Counted from the first letter of the stretch, positions 27,525 to 36,552 are shown. The stretch: DNA of 64,000 nt from VRUE01 sp963728045 (GCA_963728045.1 CAVSIE010000002.1:1488001-1552000), one strand, 5' to 3'. The notes: generated by a model from the letters alone, not told the origin. Numbers and translations are program-made.

Positions 27525-30500
27525 GGTTCAAGAGGGTCACACTTTTGACTTCACTTGTTGCTTTGGGGCTTGGCTTCATCGCGGTGACTCCGGTAAAGGC
27601 TGCCCCTGTTTGGAATCTTGATCTACACCATAATGAGACGCACTTTGCGCCTGGAGAGACAGCCCAATACTGGATTGATCTAGCCAACGTTGGTGACAGT
27701 GCTAGCTTGGGGACGATCACCTTGAAAGTTAACCTCCCTGCCGGCATCACCCGAGATTTTGCCTTTCTTCACTCCACTCAACTAGGTGAGAACTGGAGCT
27801 GTCCGGGCTCAAGTGGGGAAAAATCGTTCACTTGCACAAGCAATTGGGAGATGCCGCCTGCTGCACAATCAGAGGCGTTGATTCTCTCTGTTAAAGTGGG
27901 AAGTGTTACGGAACCAGTGACTCGCACTGCCTCGGCCAAAGTCGAAGGGGGCGGCGCTGCGTCAGTGAGTACCATAGAGCCGACTCCCATCGACTCCCAG
28001 CCAGCGGGCTTTGGAATTCTTGCTCCCAGCGTCGCACTAGACTTTTTCACTGGCGATGGTATCGCTACGGAACGTGAGGCCGCTGCCCATCCCGTCCTTC
28101 TAACTACCGCATTCGACTTCAACTCTATCGACGTGCCGGGCTTGTTGCCTGGTCCAACGGCTCCCCAGGGACAGAGAGTGGCAGCAGAGAGTATTCGCAA
28201 CCTGTTCGTCGATACTCCGCCTGGCTTTCTCGGTAATCCCACCGCAGTCGGTGAGTGTACGCAGGTGGAGTTTACGATCGGAAACTGTCCAGCCTCGAGT
28301 CAGGTGGGGCGGATTAAAATCAGAGCCTATCCGCTTTCTACGGGGCTTCATTTTTTTGGTCTGCGCGTTGCCGTTTATAACCTTACTCACCCACGTGGGG
28401 TGATAACGGACCTAGGCTTTGCATTTGCCGCCAACCCTGTTCACATTAAAGCGTCTCTCGATCCCGCCAATCGCTACGCGATTACCACTGAGGTGCCCAA
28501 TATCAACGAGACTCTTCCGCCGTTCAATCAGAAGCTGACACTGTGGGGAATTCCTGCAGACAAAAGCCACGATATTGAACGCGGAAGACCAACCGATTTG
28601 GATCCGAAACCCTTTCTAACTCTTCCTTCGCAATGTGACGAAGACAACACCTGGCGTATTCATCACTACGATTCCTGGCAAAATACAGGGGACTATGGCC
28701 CCGACATCACCTACGCGATGCCGGGCAAAATGACCGACTGCGACCGCCCACGCTTCGAACCGGAAGTCGAGATCGAACCGACCGGCAAGCAGGCCAACAC
28801 GCCGACCGGCCTTGACGTCCACGTCAAAGTCGCCCAGAACGAAAACCCGAATGCCCTGGCGACTCCTCCCGTAAGGAGGACCGTGGTAACCCTCCCCGAG
28901 GGAATGAGCTTCTCGCCCTCTTTCGCGGATGGCCTGCAGGGTTGCAGTCCAGCCGAGATTGGCCTCTTTACCAACGAGCTGGTCCGGTGTCCGGACGCTT
29001 CGCGGATTGGAGAGGTCGAAATCCACACGCCTCTATTGCCTAGATCTCTGGAGGGTTCGATGTATCTGGCTAGCCAGAAAGACAATCCCTTCAGCTCGAC
29101 CTTCGCTCTCTACATGGCGATTGCGGATACAGAAGAAAGGGGCATCTTGATCAAGGTGCCGGGCCAGATAGATACCGATCCCGCAACGGGCCAGATCACC
29201 ACCTTGCTTGACGACCTGCCACAGTTTCCATTCGACGACTTCACACTGAAGTTCCGCAGTGGCCCCAGGGCGCCCCTAGTCAACCCGCCGGCTTGCGGCA
29301 AACACACGATCGGCGTCCAGGTCTCCTCCTACGCGCAGCCGACGGAGCTGATCGACGTCTCCAATACCTACGAGGTGAGTGAAGGTCCCAACGGGACTCC
29401 ATGTCCTCCGGACGCGGCCAACAGGCCCTTCTCGCCTGAGTTCTCGGGCGGGACGCTCAACCCGGTCGCCGGCAGCTACTCGACCTTCCTCTTCCGCCTA
29501 AGCAGAGACGACTCAGAACAGGAGCTCTCCCAGGTCACCACGGTCCTGCCTCCAGGTCTGGTCGCCAAGATCGCCGGCATCCCCTACTGCCCGGAGGCAG
29601 CGATCAATTCGATCTCAGAAGCCGAAGGAGCGGGAGCAGGGGAGCTCAACAGCCCCGCTTGTCCTGCTGCCTCTCAGATCGGCACGATCAGCGCCGGCCT
29701 CGGCGCAGGCCCAGGCCCCAACTACTTCGGCGGCAAGCTCTACCTGGCAGGCCCCTACAAGGGCTCACCGCTCTCACTCGCAGTGGTGGCTCCCGGCATC
29801 GCCGGCCCCTTCGACCTCGGCAACGTGGTGGTCCGGGCGGCGATCAGGGTCAACCCCGAGACAGCGCAAGTGACTGCAGTCTCAGACCCCTTCCCGACGA
29901 TCCTCCACGGAGTGATCCTGCGGGCCAGGGACATCCGGCTTCGCATTGACAGACCGGAGACAACGATCAACCCGACCAGCTGCGAACGGATGGCGCTCGA
30001 GGGGAAGATCTCAGGCGTGGGAGGGAACATCCTCACCACGGCCGACGACTTCCTCTTCATGGCCTCCCATCCCTTCCAGGTCGGCAGTTGCGCCAGCCTC
30101 GACTTCAAACCGAAGCTTTCCTTCCGCCTCTACGGAGGGACGAAACGAGGAGGGCACCCTAGGTTGAAAGCGATGGTCCGCATGCCAGCGGGAGGCGCCA
30201 ACATCGCCAAAGCCTCTGTCGCGCTCCCAAGGTCCGAGTTCCTCGACCAGAGCCACATCGGCACCGTCTGCACCAGGGTCCAGTTCAAAGAAGACGCCTG
30301 CCCCGCAGCCTCGGTCTACGGCAAAGCAGCCGTGAAGACCCCGCTCCTCGATGAAGTACTCACCGGCCCGATCTACCTGCGCTCCTCCGACAACCTGCTC
30401 CCAGACCTCGTCGTGGCATTCAGGGGGGGAAGAGTCGACTTCAACCTCGTCGGCCGCATCGACTCGATCAAAGGCGGGATCCGCAACACCTTCGACCTCG

Positions 30501-30706
30501 TCCCAGACGCCCCGGTCACCTGGGCCTCCTTCGACTTCCTCGGAGGGAAAAAGGGCCTTCTGATCAACAGCCGCGACCTCTGCGCGAGGACCTACAGGGC
30601 GACGGCCAAATTCACTGCGCAAAACGGCGAGAAGCTCACGATCAACCCGCCGATGCAAAACAGCTGCAAGAAGAAAGTGCGCAAAGGCGCGAAGAGACGC
30701 AAGTAG
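27521..30706 (+). CDS. Large secreted protein of unknown function with Cys-plus-polybasic C terminus
   Basis: 1061 residues with a signal peptide (VTLLTSLVALGLGFIAVTPVKA). The first about 130 residues resemble an immunoglobulin-like/DUF11 domain (FAPGETAQYWIDLANVGDSA...VNLPAGITRDF). Several similar segments follow, marked by 'CP.ASQVG.I.' (NCPASSQVGRIKI, ACPAASQIGTISA, RCPDASRIGEVEI, ACPAASVYGKAAV) and then a 'YLAG/YLAS' strand, so the protein is built from at least four related repeats. The end SCKKKVRKGAKRRK is basic, like the upstream protein. It overlaps that gene by four bases (ATGA) and is probably co-translated with it. I recognise no enzyme motif. Confidence 0.8.
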   Translation: MRFKRVTLLTSLVALGLGFIAVTPVKAAPVWNLDLHHNETHFAPGETAQYWIDLANVGDSASLGTITLKVNLPAGITRDFAFLHSTQLGENWSCPGSSGEKSFTCTSNWEMPPAAQSEALILSVKVGSVTEPVTRTASAKVEGGGAASVSTIEPTPIDSQPAGFGILAPSVALDFFTGDGIATEREAAAHPVLLTTAFDFNSIDVPGLLPGPTAPQGQRVAAESIRNLFVDTPPGFLGNPTAVGECTQVEFTIGNCPASSQVGRIKIRAYPLSTGLHFFGLRVAVYNLTHPRGVITDLGFAFAANPVHIKASLDPANRYAITTEVPNINETLPPFNQKLTLWGIPADKSHDIERGRPTDLDPKPFLTLPSQCDEDNTWRIHHYDSWQNTGDYGPDITYAMPGKMTDCDRPRFEPEVEIEPTGKQANTPTGLDVHVKVAQNENPNALATPPVRRTVVTLPEGMSFSPSFADGLQGCSPAEIGLFTNELVRCPDASRIGEVEIHTPLLPRSLEGSMYLASQKDNPFSSTFALYMAIADTEERGILIKVPGQIDTDPATGQITTLLDDLPQFPFDDFTLKFRSGPRAPLVNPPACGKHTIGVQVSSYAQPTELIDVSNTYEVSEGPNGTPCPPDAANRPFSPEFSGGTLNPVAGSYSTFLFRLSRDDSEQELSQVTTVLPPGLVAKIAGIPYCPEAAINSISEAEGAGAGELNSPACPAASQIGTISAGLGAGPGPNYFGGKLYLAGPYKGSPLSLAVVAPGIAGPFDLGNVVVRAAIRVNPETAQVTAVSDPFPTILHGVILRARDIRLRIDRPETTINPTSCERMALEGKISGVGGNILTTADDFLFMASHPFQVGSCASLDFKPKLSFRLYGGTKRGGHPRLKAMVRMPAGGANIAKASVALPRSEFLDQSHIGTVCTRVQFKEDACPAASVYGKAAVKTPLLDEVLTGPIYLRSSDNLLPDLVVAFRGGRVDFNLVGRIDSIKGGIRNTFDLVPDAPVTWASFDFLGGKKGLLINSRDLCARTYRATAKFTAQNGEKLTINPPMQNSCKKKVRKGAKRRK

Positions 30707-30775
30707 CACCAGCTTAAAACCAGTCAACCAGTCACATAGCCCAGGCACGAGTTGCCGGGCAGGGGAGGCACAGCA

Positions 30776-33700
30776 ATGAACCAGTCGATCCGTCGGATCT
30801 CGATAGCGGCAGCCTTTGCGCTGTTGATCGCGCTCGTAGTGCCGTTGGCTTTGGCCGGGGCGCGGGCGCAAGATCGCCCGTTGACGTCGCCAGTCGATTA
30901 TGGTGCCGCTCTCGCCAAACGCTATGCCCAAAGTCCTCTCTCCAAGCCCAAGGAGAGCGAAGACACCCGCATCCCCGGCCACTACATCGTCATCTTCGAG
31001 GACTCAGTGGAGCAGCCCGGCAACCTCGCCGAGGCCCAAGTCGAGCAGAAGGACGGTGAGCTCGGCTTCGTATACCGGCACGGGATCAAGGGCTACTCGG
31101 CAGAGCTCTCCAAGGCAGATGTAAAAGCACTCCGCGAGGATCCCCGGGTCAAGTACGTGGCTCCCGACCGCAAGATTGAACCCTTCGCGCAATCCATTCC
31201 GGAGGGGATCAAACGCGTCGGCGCCACCGAAAACGTAACCGCTGACATCGACGGCGTGAACGATGCCCCGGTAAATGTTGACGTGGCGGTGATCGACAGC
31301 GGCATCGACCATACCCATCCTGACTTGAATGTCTACAAACGGGTCAACTGCGTACCTCCCGGTGAAGGCTTCATCAGCGAAAAAGAAGGCAACACCAAAG
31401 AACACGAAGAAGAAAACTGCGTCGAAGGAACCGGGACCGACGGATACACCCACGGCACCCACGTTGCCGGCACGATCGGCGCCATCGACAACGGCGAAGG
31501 CGTCGTCGGCGTCGCCCCTGGCGCCCGCTTGTGGGCGGTCAAGATGTTTGCCAAAGACGGCTTCGGAACTGTCGCCTGGCTTACCGCCGCCATCACGTGG
31601 GTGACCTCAAAAGCAAGCGAAATTGAGGTCGCCAACATGAGCCTCGGCAGTCAAGGTGAAGCGCCCTCGGTGGAAGCGGCGATCAACTCCTCAGTGGCGG
31701 CGGGCGTCGTCTATGTAGTTGCAGCTGGCAATTCCGCAAGCGATGTCAAAGAATTCAGCCCGGCCAAAAACCCTAATGTGATCACCGTCAGTGCGCTGGC
31801 TGACTACGACGGCAAACCGGGTGCAGATGCCAAACCGCTGTTGATTAGCCCGCTCGGATTCAAAATGGAAAAAGAGTGCGAAACAACCGACGACTATCTG
31901 AACGTCGGCGATGACGACACCTTGGCTCTCTTCAGCAACTACGGCGAAGGCGTCGAGGTGGTCGCCCCCGGAGTATGCATCAACTCGACTGTTCCCGGAG
32001 GCGGATACGACCAGTACTGGGGGACCTCGATGGCCTCCCCGCATGTCGCTGGAGCCGCGGCTCTGTTGGCAAGCAAATCGAACCCCAGCAACAAAGCGGC
32101 GGTGGAAGCGATTCGTAGTCAGATCGTCGACTCCAGCACCCAGTATTGGTCCGATCTCTGGTCATGGCGCGGCGAAGAGCAACCACCGGCAGAATACTTC
32201 TCACCAAAGGAAGAGTGGGTCTGGGAAACCGGCGAGCCGCAAGAGCCAGCGCTCAGCGTGGCTCCCGTCGCCGCCCGCACCTACACGGTCAAAGCAATTC
32301 ATATCAAGCAAGCTCAAGCGACCTTGACTGGTGGTGCCAATCCCTTTGGCTCGGAAACGACCTACCAGCTCGAATACGGCATCACGACCGGTTACGGCCA
32401 GAGCGTCCCTGTCAGCCCGAAATCCCTGGGCGCGGGCACCAAAGACCTGAAAGTCAGCGAGAACCTCACCGGGCTTGAGCCCAATACCCTCTACCACTAC
32501 CGCCTAAAGACGACCAACACCAAAACCAAAGCGATCATCAACGGCCCGGACCGCACCTTCACAACGAAGGTTGCAGTGGCGACCTCGCCCGCCACCGATC
32601 TCACCCCTCACAAAGCACGGCTAAACGGCATCGTCAACCCGATCGGCCTGGCGACGAGCTACTGGTTCGAATGGGGCACGACCTCCAAATACGGGACCAA
32701 AGCACCGGCTTCGCCGGCCTCGATCGGCTCAGGCACCAAAGACATCGAGCTTACTCAAGTAATCAGCGGTCTAAAATCGAACATCGAATACCATTACCGC
32801 ATAGCGATCGAAAATCCAAATGGACTCAGATACGGTGCTGATCAAGTGTTCAAGACCACCATATCGGGATTTATCTCGGAGAAATATCCCGCCCTCGTCT
32901 TGGGGGAAGGCACAGGCACTTTTTATATAGTTACTCACTGGTTCGACGTAAGCAAACAGCAACCTACTCCCTGCGGTTTCATCACGACTAAATCAAGTCT
33001 CACAAGCGCAAACGAAACGCTTTCGGCGACCCTTACAGGAGGAAAGTGCTGGGAATACCAGTTGGAACGAAAACTGAACATGAATGGCTGTGAACTGACC
33101 TTCTACCCAGGTTACATGCGGCCAATAGAAGAAGAAGAAGGCTGGAAATCGACTCCTACGTTCGATGGATGGTTTGATATCAGCGGGACAAAATGCACTG
33201 AAATTTTCATTGACGGAATCGGGTGCGACACATACATCCCCCCTCAAACCGGGCTTGAGATCGTGTCGAAAGAGGCCGAAAACGGTGACTTTGAAGTAAA
33301 CATCCAGGCTCAAGGCCTTAATTACACGAATAAAGGAACGTGCCTTGATGGCACGTTCTCCGATGGAGAACTCGGTGGAACGTTGCTGTTCCAGGGCTAC
33401 GATGACTTGGGCGGTTTCGCGGGTTTGGCAAGAAACTTGCAAATCACTAATTCGTATCATGTTTCTCCTGCCGTTAGTACGGATGCCTCAACGGGAGTCG
33501 AACGGGAAAAAGCAACGGTTGAAGGTACCGTCAACCCTAATCTGCTCTCCACGACATATCAGTTTGAATATGGAATGACCACGGCCTACGGTCTAACCGC
33601 ACCAGTGCCTGCCAAATCAGTGGGTTCCGGACAGCAGAGCATTAACGTGAGTCAGGCACTTGAAGGCCTCATTCCTGGGCAGCTCTATCATTATCGAATC

Positions 33701-34915
33701 TCAGCCACTAACAGCGAAGGCACTAGTTATGGTGAAGACAAGACGTTCACGACTATTTTTTCTCACATGCCATTGCTCGAAGCCGAAAAATACCCAGCAG
33801 TCGTGAGCGGCTCGCAGGCGAAACAGCAAGACCAAAGGTTCACTTTTGCTGGTGGTGCCCAGGTAGCCTGCAATAGCCTCCAGCAGAGCGGATCAGTGTC
33901 AGCGGCCACAGCCAGCTTGTCACTCAAAACGGCCCCGAGCTCCTGTTTGTTCGCCGGACTCAGCGCAACATGGGACATGAAAAGCTGCAGCTACAAACTC
34001 AACATCCTCAACTCTGGGCCCCCATATACGGCGGGCATGGACATCTCCTGCTCAACAGCCGGAGATGAAATCATCGTCAAAGCGACCGGCTGCACGGTCA
34101 AGGTTCCGCCCCAGAGCGGGCTCAAAGGTGTTGGCTTGGCGAACTCTGGGGCCGGCAGCGAACGATCCGTGACGCTTACCTACAACGTCACGGGGATCAC
34201 CTACAAACAGGAAGGCCTTGCCTGTCCCAAACCTGGCGCTGGCACCTACTCAGACGGGAGCTATACGGGGTCGACGAAATTGTCGGGACTCGATGAGGGT
34301 GGAAAAGCCGACGGTATCTACCTGTCGGGGGAAGGAACCCAAGGATTGTTTGTCGTCGGGAAAGAATCCGGTGAAGAAGCGAATAAACCAAAAGTGGAAG
34401 CCGAAAAATACCCAGCAGTCGTGAGCGGCTCGCAGGCGAAACAGCAAGACCAAAGGTTCACTTTTGCTGGTGGTGCCCAGGTAGCCTGCAATAGCCTCCA
34501 GCAGAGCGGATCAGTGTCAGCGGCCACAGCCAGCTTGTCACTCAAAACGGCCCCGAGCTCCTGTTTGTTCGCCGGACTCAGCGCAACATGGGACATGAAA
34601 AGCTGCAGCTACAAACTCAACATCCTCAACTCTGGGCCCCCATATACGGCGGGCATGGACATCTCCTGCTCAACAGCCGGAGATGAAATCATCGTCAAAG
34701 CGACCGGCTGCACGGTCAAGGTTCCGCCCCAGAGCGGGCTCAAAGGTGTTGGCTTGGCGAACTCTGGGGCCGGCAGCGAACGATCTGTGACGCTTACCTA
34801 CAACGTCACGGGGATCACCTACAAACAGGAAGGCCTTGCCTGTCCCAAACCTGGCGCTGGCACCTACTCAGACGGGAGCTATACGGGGTCGACGAAATTG
34901 CTTGGATTCAACTGA
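30776..34915 (+). CDS. Secreted S8 subtilase with Fn3-like and three repeated Cys-rich domains
   Basis: 1379 residues from ATG 30776 (GGGGAGG upstream). Signal peptide (AAAFALLIALVVPLALAGARA), an I9-like propeptide (GHYIVIFEDSV to VKYVAPDRKIE), then the S8 domain with Asp174 (AVIDSGIDHTHPD), His229 (HGTHVAGT), oxyanion Asn319 (VVAAGNSAS) and Ser418 (WGTSMASPHVAG). Two Fn3-like modules follow (about 510-700), then Cys-rich domain copy 1 (about 700-900, starting EKYPA), a third Fn3-like module (about 905-995) and copies 2 and 3 (about 1002-1170 and 1208-1375). Copies 2 and 3 are identical in protein sequence. The long C-terminal array suggests binding to a surface or substrate. Function of the Cys-rich domain is unknown. 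Confidence 0.88.
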   Translation: MNQSIRRISIAAAFALLIALVVPLALAGARAQDRPLTSPVDYGAALAKRYAQSPLSKPKESEDTRIPGHYIVIFEDSVEQPGNLAEAQVEQKDGELGFVYRHGIKGYSAELSKADVKALREDPRVKYVAPDRKIEPFAQSIPEGIKRVGATENVTADIDGVNDAPVNVDVAVIDSGIDHTHPDLNVYKRVNCVPPGEGFISEKEGNTKEHEEENCVEGTGTDGYTHGTHVAGTIGAIDNGEGVVGVAPGARLWAVKMFAKDGFGTVAWLTAAITWVTSKASEIEVANMSLGSQGEAPSVEAAINSSVAAGVVYVVAAGNSASDVKEFSPAKNPNVITVSALADYDGKPGADAKPLLISPLGFKMEKECETTDDYLNVGDDDTLALFSNYGEGVEVVAPGVCINSTVPGGGYDQYWGTSMASPHVAGAAALLASKSNPSNKAAVEAIRSQIVDSSTQYWSDLWSWRGEEQPPAEYFSPKEEWVWETGEPQEPALSVAPVAARTYTVKAIHIKQAQATLTGGANPFGSETTYQLEYGITTGYGQSVPVSPKSLGAGTKDLKVSENLTGLEPNTLYHYRLKTTNTKTKAIINGPDRTFTTKVAVATSPATDLTPHKARLNGIVNPIGLATSYWFEWGTTSKYGTKAPASPASIGSGTKDIELTQVISGLKSNIEYHYRIAIENPNGLRYGADQVFKTTISGFISEKYPALVLGEGTGTFYIVTHWFDVSKQQPTPCGFITTKSSLTSANETLSATLTGGKCWEYQLERKLNMNGCELTFYPGYMRPIEEEEGWKSTPTFDGWFDISGTKCTEIFIDGIGCDTYIPPQTGLEIVSKEAENGDFEVNIQAQGLNYTNKGTCLDGTFSDGELGGTLLFQGYDDLGGFAGLARNLQITNSYHVSPAVSTDASTGVEREKATVEGTVNPNLLSTTYQFEYGMTTAYGLTAPVPAKSVGSGQQSINVSQALEGLIPGQLYHYRISATNSEGTSYGEDKTFTTIFSHMPLLEAEKYPAVVSGSQAKQQDQRFTFAGGAQVACNSLQQSGSVSAATASLSLKTAPSSCLFAGLSATWDMKSCSYKLNILNSGPPYTAGMDISCSTAGDEIIVKATGCTVKVPPQSGLKGVGLANSGAGSERSVTLTYNVTGITYKQEGLACPKPGAGTYSDGSYTGSTKLSGLDEGGKADGIYLSGEGTQGLFVVGKESGEEANKPKVEAEKYPAVVSGSQAKQQDQRFTFAGGAQVACNSLQQSGSVSAATASLSLKTAPSSCLFAGLSATWDMKSCSYKLNILNSGPPYTAGMDISCSTAGDEIIVKATGCTVKVPPQSGLKGVGLANSGAGSERSVTLTYNVTGITYKQEGLACPKPGAGTYSDGSYTGSTKLLGFN
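33779..34900 (+). repeat. Near-identical 504-bp tandem duplication (period 618 bp)
   Basis: 33779-34282 is repeated at 34397-34900. I find a single difference, C at 34168 against T at 34786, and it is synonymous (Ser). The 114 bases between the copies are unique. The duplication is in frame and encodes Cys-rich domains 2 and 3 of the subtilase; it must be recent or kept uniform by gene conversion. Confidence 0.95.
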
Positions 34916-34929
34916 GCCTGAGGCATCCA

Positions 34930-34960
34930 GGGGTCGCCGGCACAGCATGTCGGCGGCCCC
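34930..34960 (+). terminator. Terminator-like hairpin after the subtilase gene
   Basis: GGGGTCGCCG and CGGCGGCCCC pair over ten positions (one G-T wobble) around an 11-base loop, 15 bases after the stop. No strong T-run follows. Confidence 0.55.
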
Positions 34961-34977
34961 TGCTTCGCCTGACGGGC

Positions 34978-35006
34978 TTGGCATCTCTCAGATATCTCGA
35001 TAAACT
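34978..35006 (+). promoter_or_regulatory. Sigma-70-type promoter giving a probably leaderless transcript
   Basis: TTGGCA (34978-34983), a 17-base spacer and TAAACT (35001-35006) lie so close to the gene that transcription should begin at about the A of the ATG at 35013. ATATC (34992-34996) and GATAT (35010-35014) arms flank the -10 box and could serve as an operator. Confidence 0.6.
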
Positions 35007-35012
35007 AACGAT

Positions 35013-35732
35013 ATGGACAGCGCTTCTGCCGCTTCCCTGGCCCGGGAGCTGGGCACCAGCATCCCGCGCGTAGTTCGGGCGGTCGAGAGACTTGACATGG
35101 GGGGTGCTCGGGCAGCGAACGGTCGTCTGCTACTGACTCCGAGTCAACGGTGCCGCCTCCGCAAGCACTTGGGCGTGACGCCTCGGGTGGAGGGCCTTTC
35201 CCAGGGCGAGGTCAGAGCGTTGGCTGTGCTGAGCCGGGCGCCGCTGGGCCTGGTGTCGGCCCGAGCTCTCGCCGCCCGGGCGGATATATCGCCGACCACG
35301 GCATCCCGGGCGCTTCGAAGCCTCGAGAAGAGGGGACTCGTTCGCCGCGAAAGGCGCATGATCGCCGCGGGAAGAACTCAAGAGGTCGAGGTCTGGCGAG
35401 CCAATGTGTTGCGGAGGGACTGGAGCGATCTGGCGCCCGCTCTTTCCCGCTTCGAGCTGCCGGCACGCAAAGGTGCGGCGAAACGCGAGGTTCGCGTCCC
35501 CATGCGCCTGCGCCATCTCTTCTGGAATATCGGCTCTTTGAGCCTTGAGGTGCAGCGAAGCGGTGCGTTTATCGCCTTGAGGTTGCTCAGACTGCTCGAC
35601 GCGGAGGGGCTCGCTTGGGGCGTCGAGAACTTGCGTCCTTCGGATTGGCGCCGGGCGGCGAAGGCCCGCGGCCTTTCGCCTGCCGTTCGCGCCCTTGCGG
35701 AGAACCTCGCGGACGATGGGGCCGTCGGATGA
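35013..35732 (+). CDS. Winged-helix DNA-binding protein, putative antitoxin
   Basis: 239 residues. A MarR/AbiEi-like winged helix spans about residues 60-120 (LSQGEVRALAVLSRAPLGLVSARALAARADISPTTASRALRSLEKRGLVRRE, here with gaps ignored), preceded by another HTH-like stretch at the N terminus (ASLARELGTSIPRVVRAVERL). Its stop overlaps the ATG of a nucleotidyltransferase gene by four bases. Architecture and pairing are those of AbiE-type antitoxins, which repress their own operon. No canonical Shine-Dalgarno is seen; the promoter position suggests a leaderless mRNA. Confidence 0.75.
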   Translation: MDSASAASLARELGTSIPRVVRAVERLDMGGARAANGRLLLTPSQRCRLRKHLGVTPRVEGLSQGEVRALAVLSRAPLGLVSARALAARADISPTTASRALRSLEKRGLVRRERRMIAAGRTQEVEVWRANVLRRDWSDLAPALSRFELPARKGAAKREVRVPMRLRHLFWNIGSLSLEVQRSGAFIALRLLRLLDAEGLAWGVENLRPSDWRRAAKARGLSPAVRALAENLADDGAVG

Positions 35733-36403
35733 GTAAGCCTCGCTCCCTGCCCGCTGAGCTGCGTGCCGTCCTTCCAGAAGACACCCAGGCAGCCTGGCAG
35801 CTATTGGCGCCTATTTTGCCGCCCAAGCTCTATCTGGCGGGCGGGACCGGGGTCGCCGTGCATCTACGGCATCGCGTCAGCCGCGACCTCGATTTCTTCT
35901 ACCACTCGGCGGCCGTCGATCTCGAGGCCTTGTCAAAGCAAATTGCCGCTGCCGGGCAATTTGCCGTCACCCTGAAGGGGGAGGGGACTCTGCGCGGCCT
36001 TCTGGGCGAAACGAAGCTCGAGTTCCTCCACGCGGACGAGGTCGCTCCGCAACGACGATTGGAGACGCCGAGGTCGGTCGGGGGCATTCGGGTCGCGGGC
36101 ATGAAGGACCTGCTCGCGATGAAGCTCAAGGTGATCCGGGAGCGAGGTGAAATGCGCGACTACTTCGACGTCAAGGCGATCGACGAAAGCGGCCCATACA
36201 GCGTCGAGGAAGGGATCGAGTTCTGGTTCGAGCGGTACGGGATCGGGCCCGAGAGCGAATATCTCCAGACCCTGGTCACTTCGCTCGGCTACCTCGAGGA
36301 CGTGGAGCCCGATGAGTCGCTGCCGATCGACATCGACGAGCTCGCCAAATGGTGGCGACGGCGCCAGAAGGTCGTCGTACGGAATCTAGGCCGGATTGCT
36401 TAG
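35729..36403 (+). CDS. AbiEii-like nucleotidyltransferase, putative toxin
   Basis: 224 residues with the AbiEii/AbiGii signature: LYLAGGTGVAVHLRHR (motif I), VSRDLDFFYH (Asp-x-Asp metal site), FLHADEV and the distal VAGMKDLLAMKLKVIRERGEMRDYFDVKAI carrying the conserved Lys and Asp. Such enzymes act as type IV toxins or tRNA-modifying nucleotidyltransferases. It overlaps the upstream winged-helix gene by four bases and is followed by tRNA-Thr after 47 bases. Length and motifs are complete, so it is probably functional. Confidence 0.82.
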   Translation: MSKPRSLPAELRAVLPEDTQAAWQLLAPILPPKLYLAGGTGVAVHLRHRVSRDLDFFYHSAAVDLEALSKQIAAAGQFAVTLKGEGTLRGLLGETKLEFLHADEVAPQRRLETPRSVGGIRVAGMKDLLAMKLKVIRERGEMRDYFDVKAIDESGPYSVEEGIEFWFERYGIGPESEYLQTLVTSLGYLEDVEPDESLPIDIDELAKWWRRRQKVVVRNLGRIA

Positions 36404-36450
36404 CCCTTCCCCTCGGGAGGCGGCAGCGTGCCGGTAAAGTGACGTTCCCC

Positions 36451-36523
<73 letters not shown>

Positions 36524-36525
36524 TC

Positions 36526-36552
36526 AGAAAGCCCTGCAATGCAGGGCTTTCT
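36526..36552 (+). terminator. Terminator hairpin after tRNA-Thr
   Basis: AGAAAGCCCTGC and GCAGGGCTTTCT are perfect 12-bp arms with a three-base loop (AAT), starting two bases after the tRNA. The A/T ends of the arms make it usable in both directions. Confidence 0.85.

Noticed and set aside
22161..34920. Attachment-site duplication of the tRNA-Ser 3' end bounding the island
   Set aside because: I looked for a second copy of the T-arm/acceptor sequence at the far side and in the 36-40 kb region and saw none.
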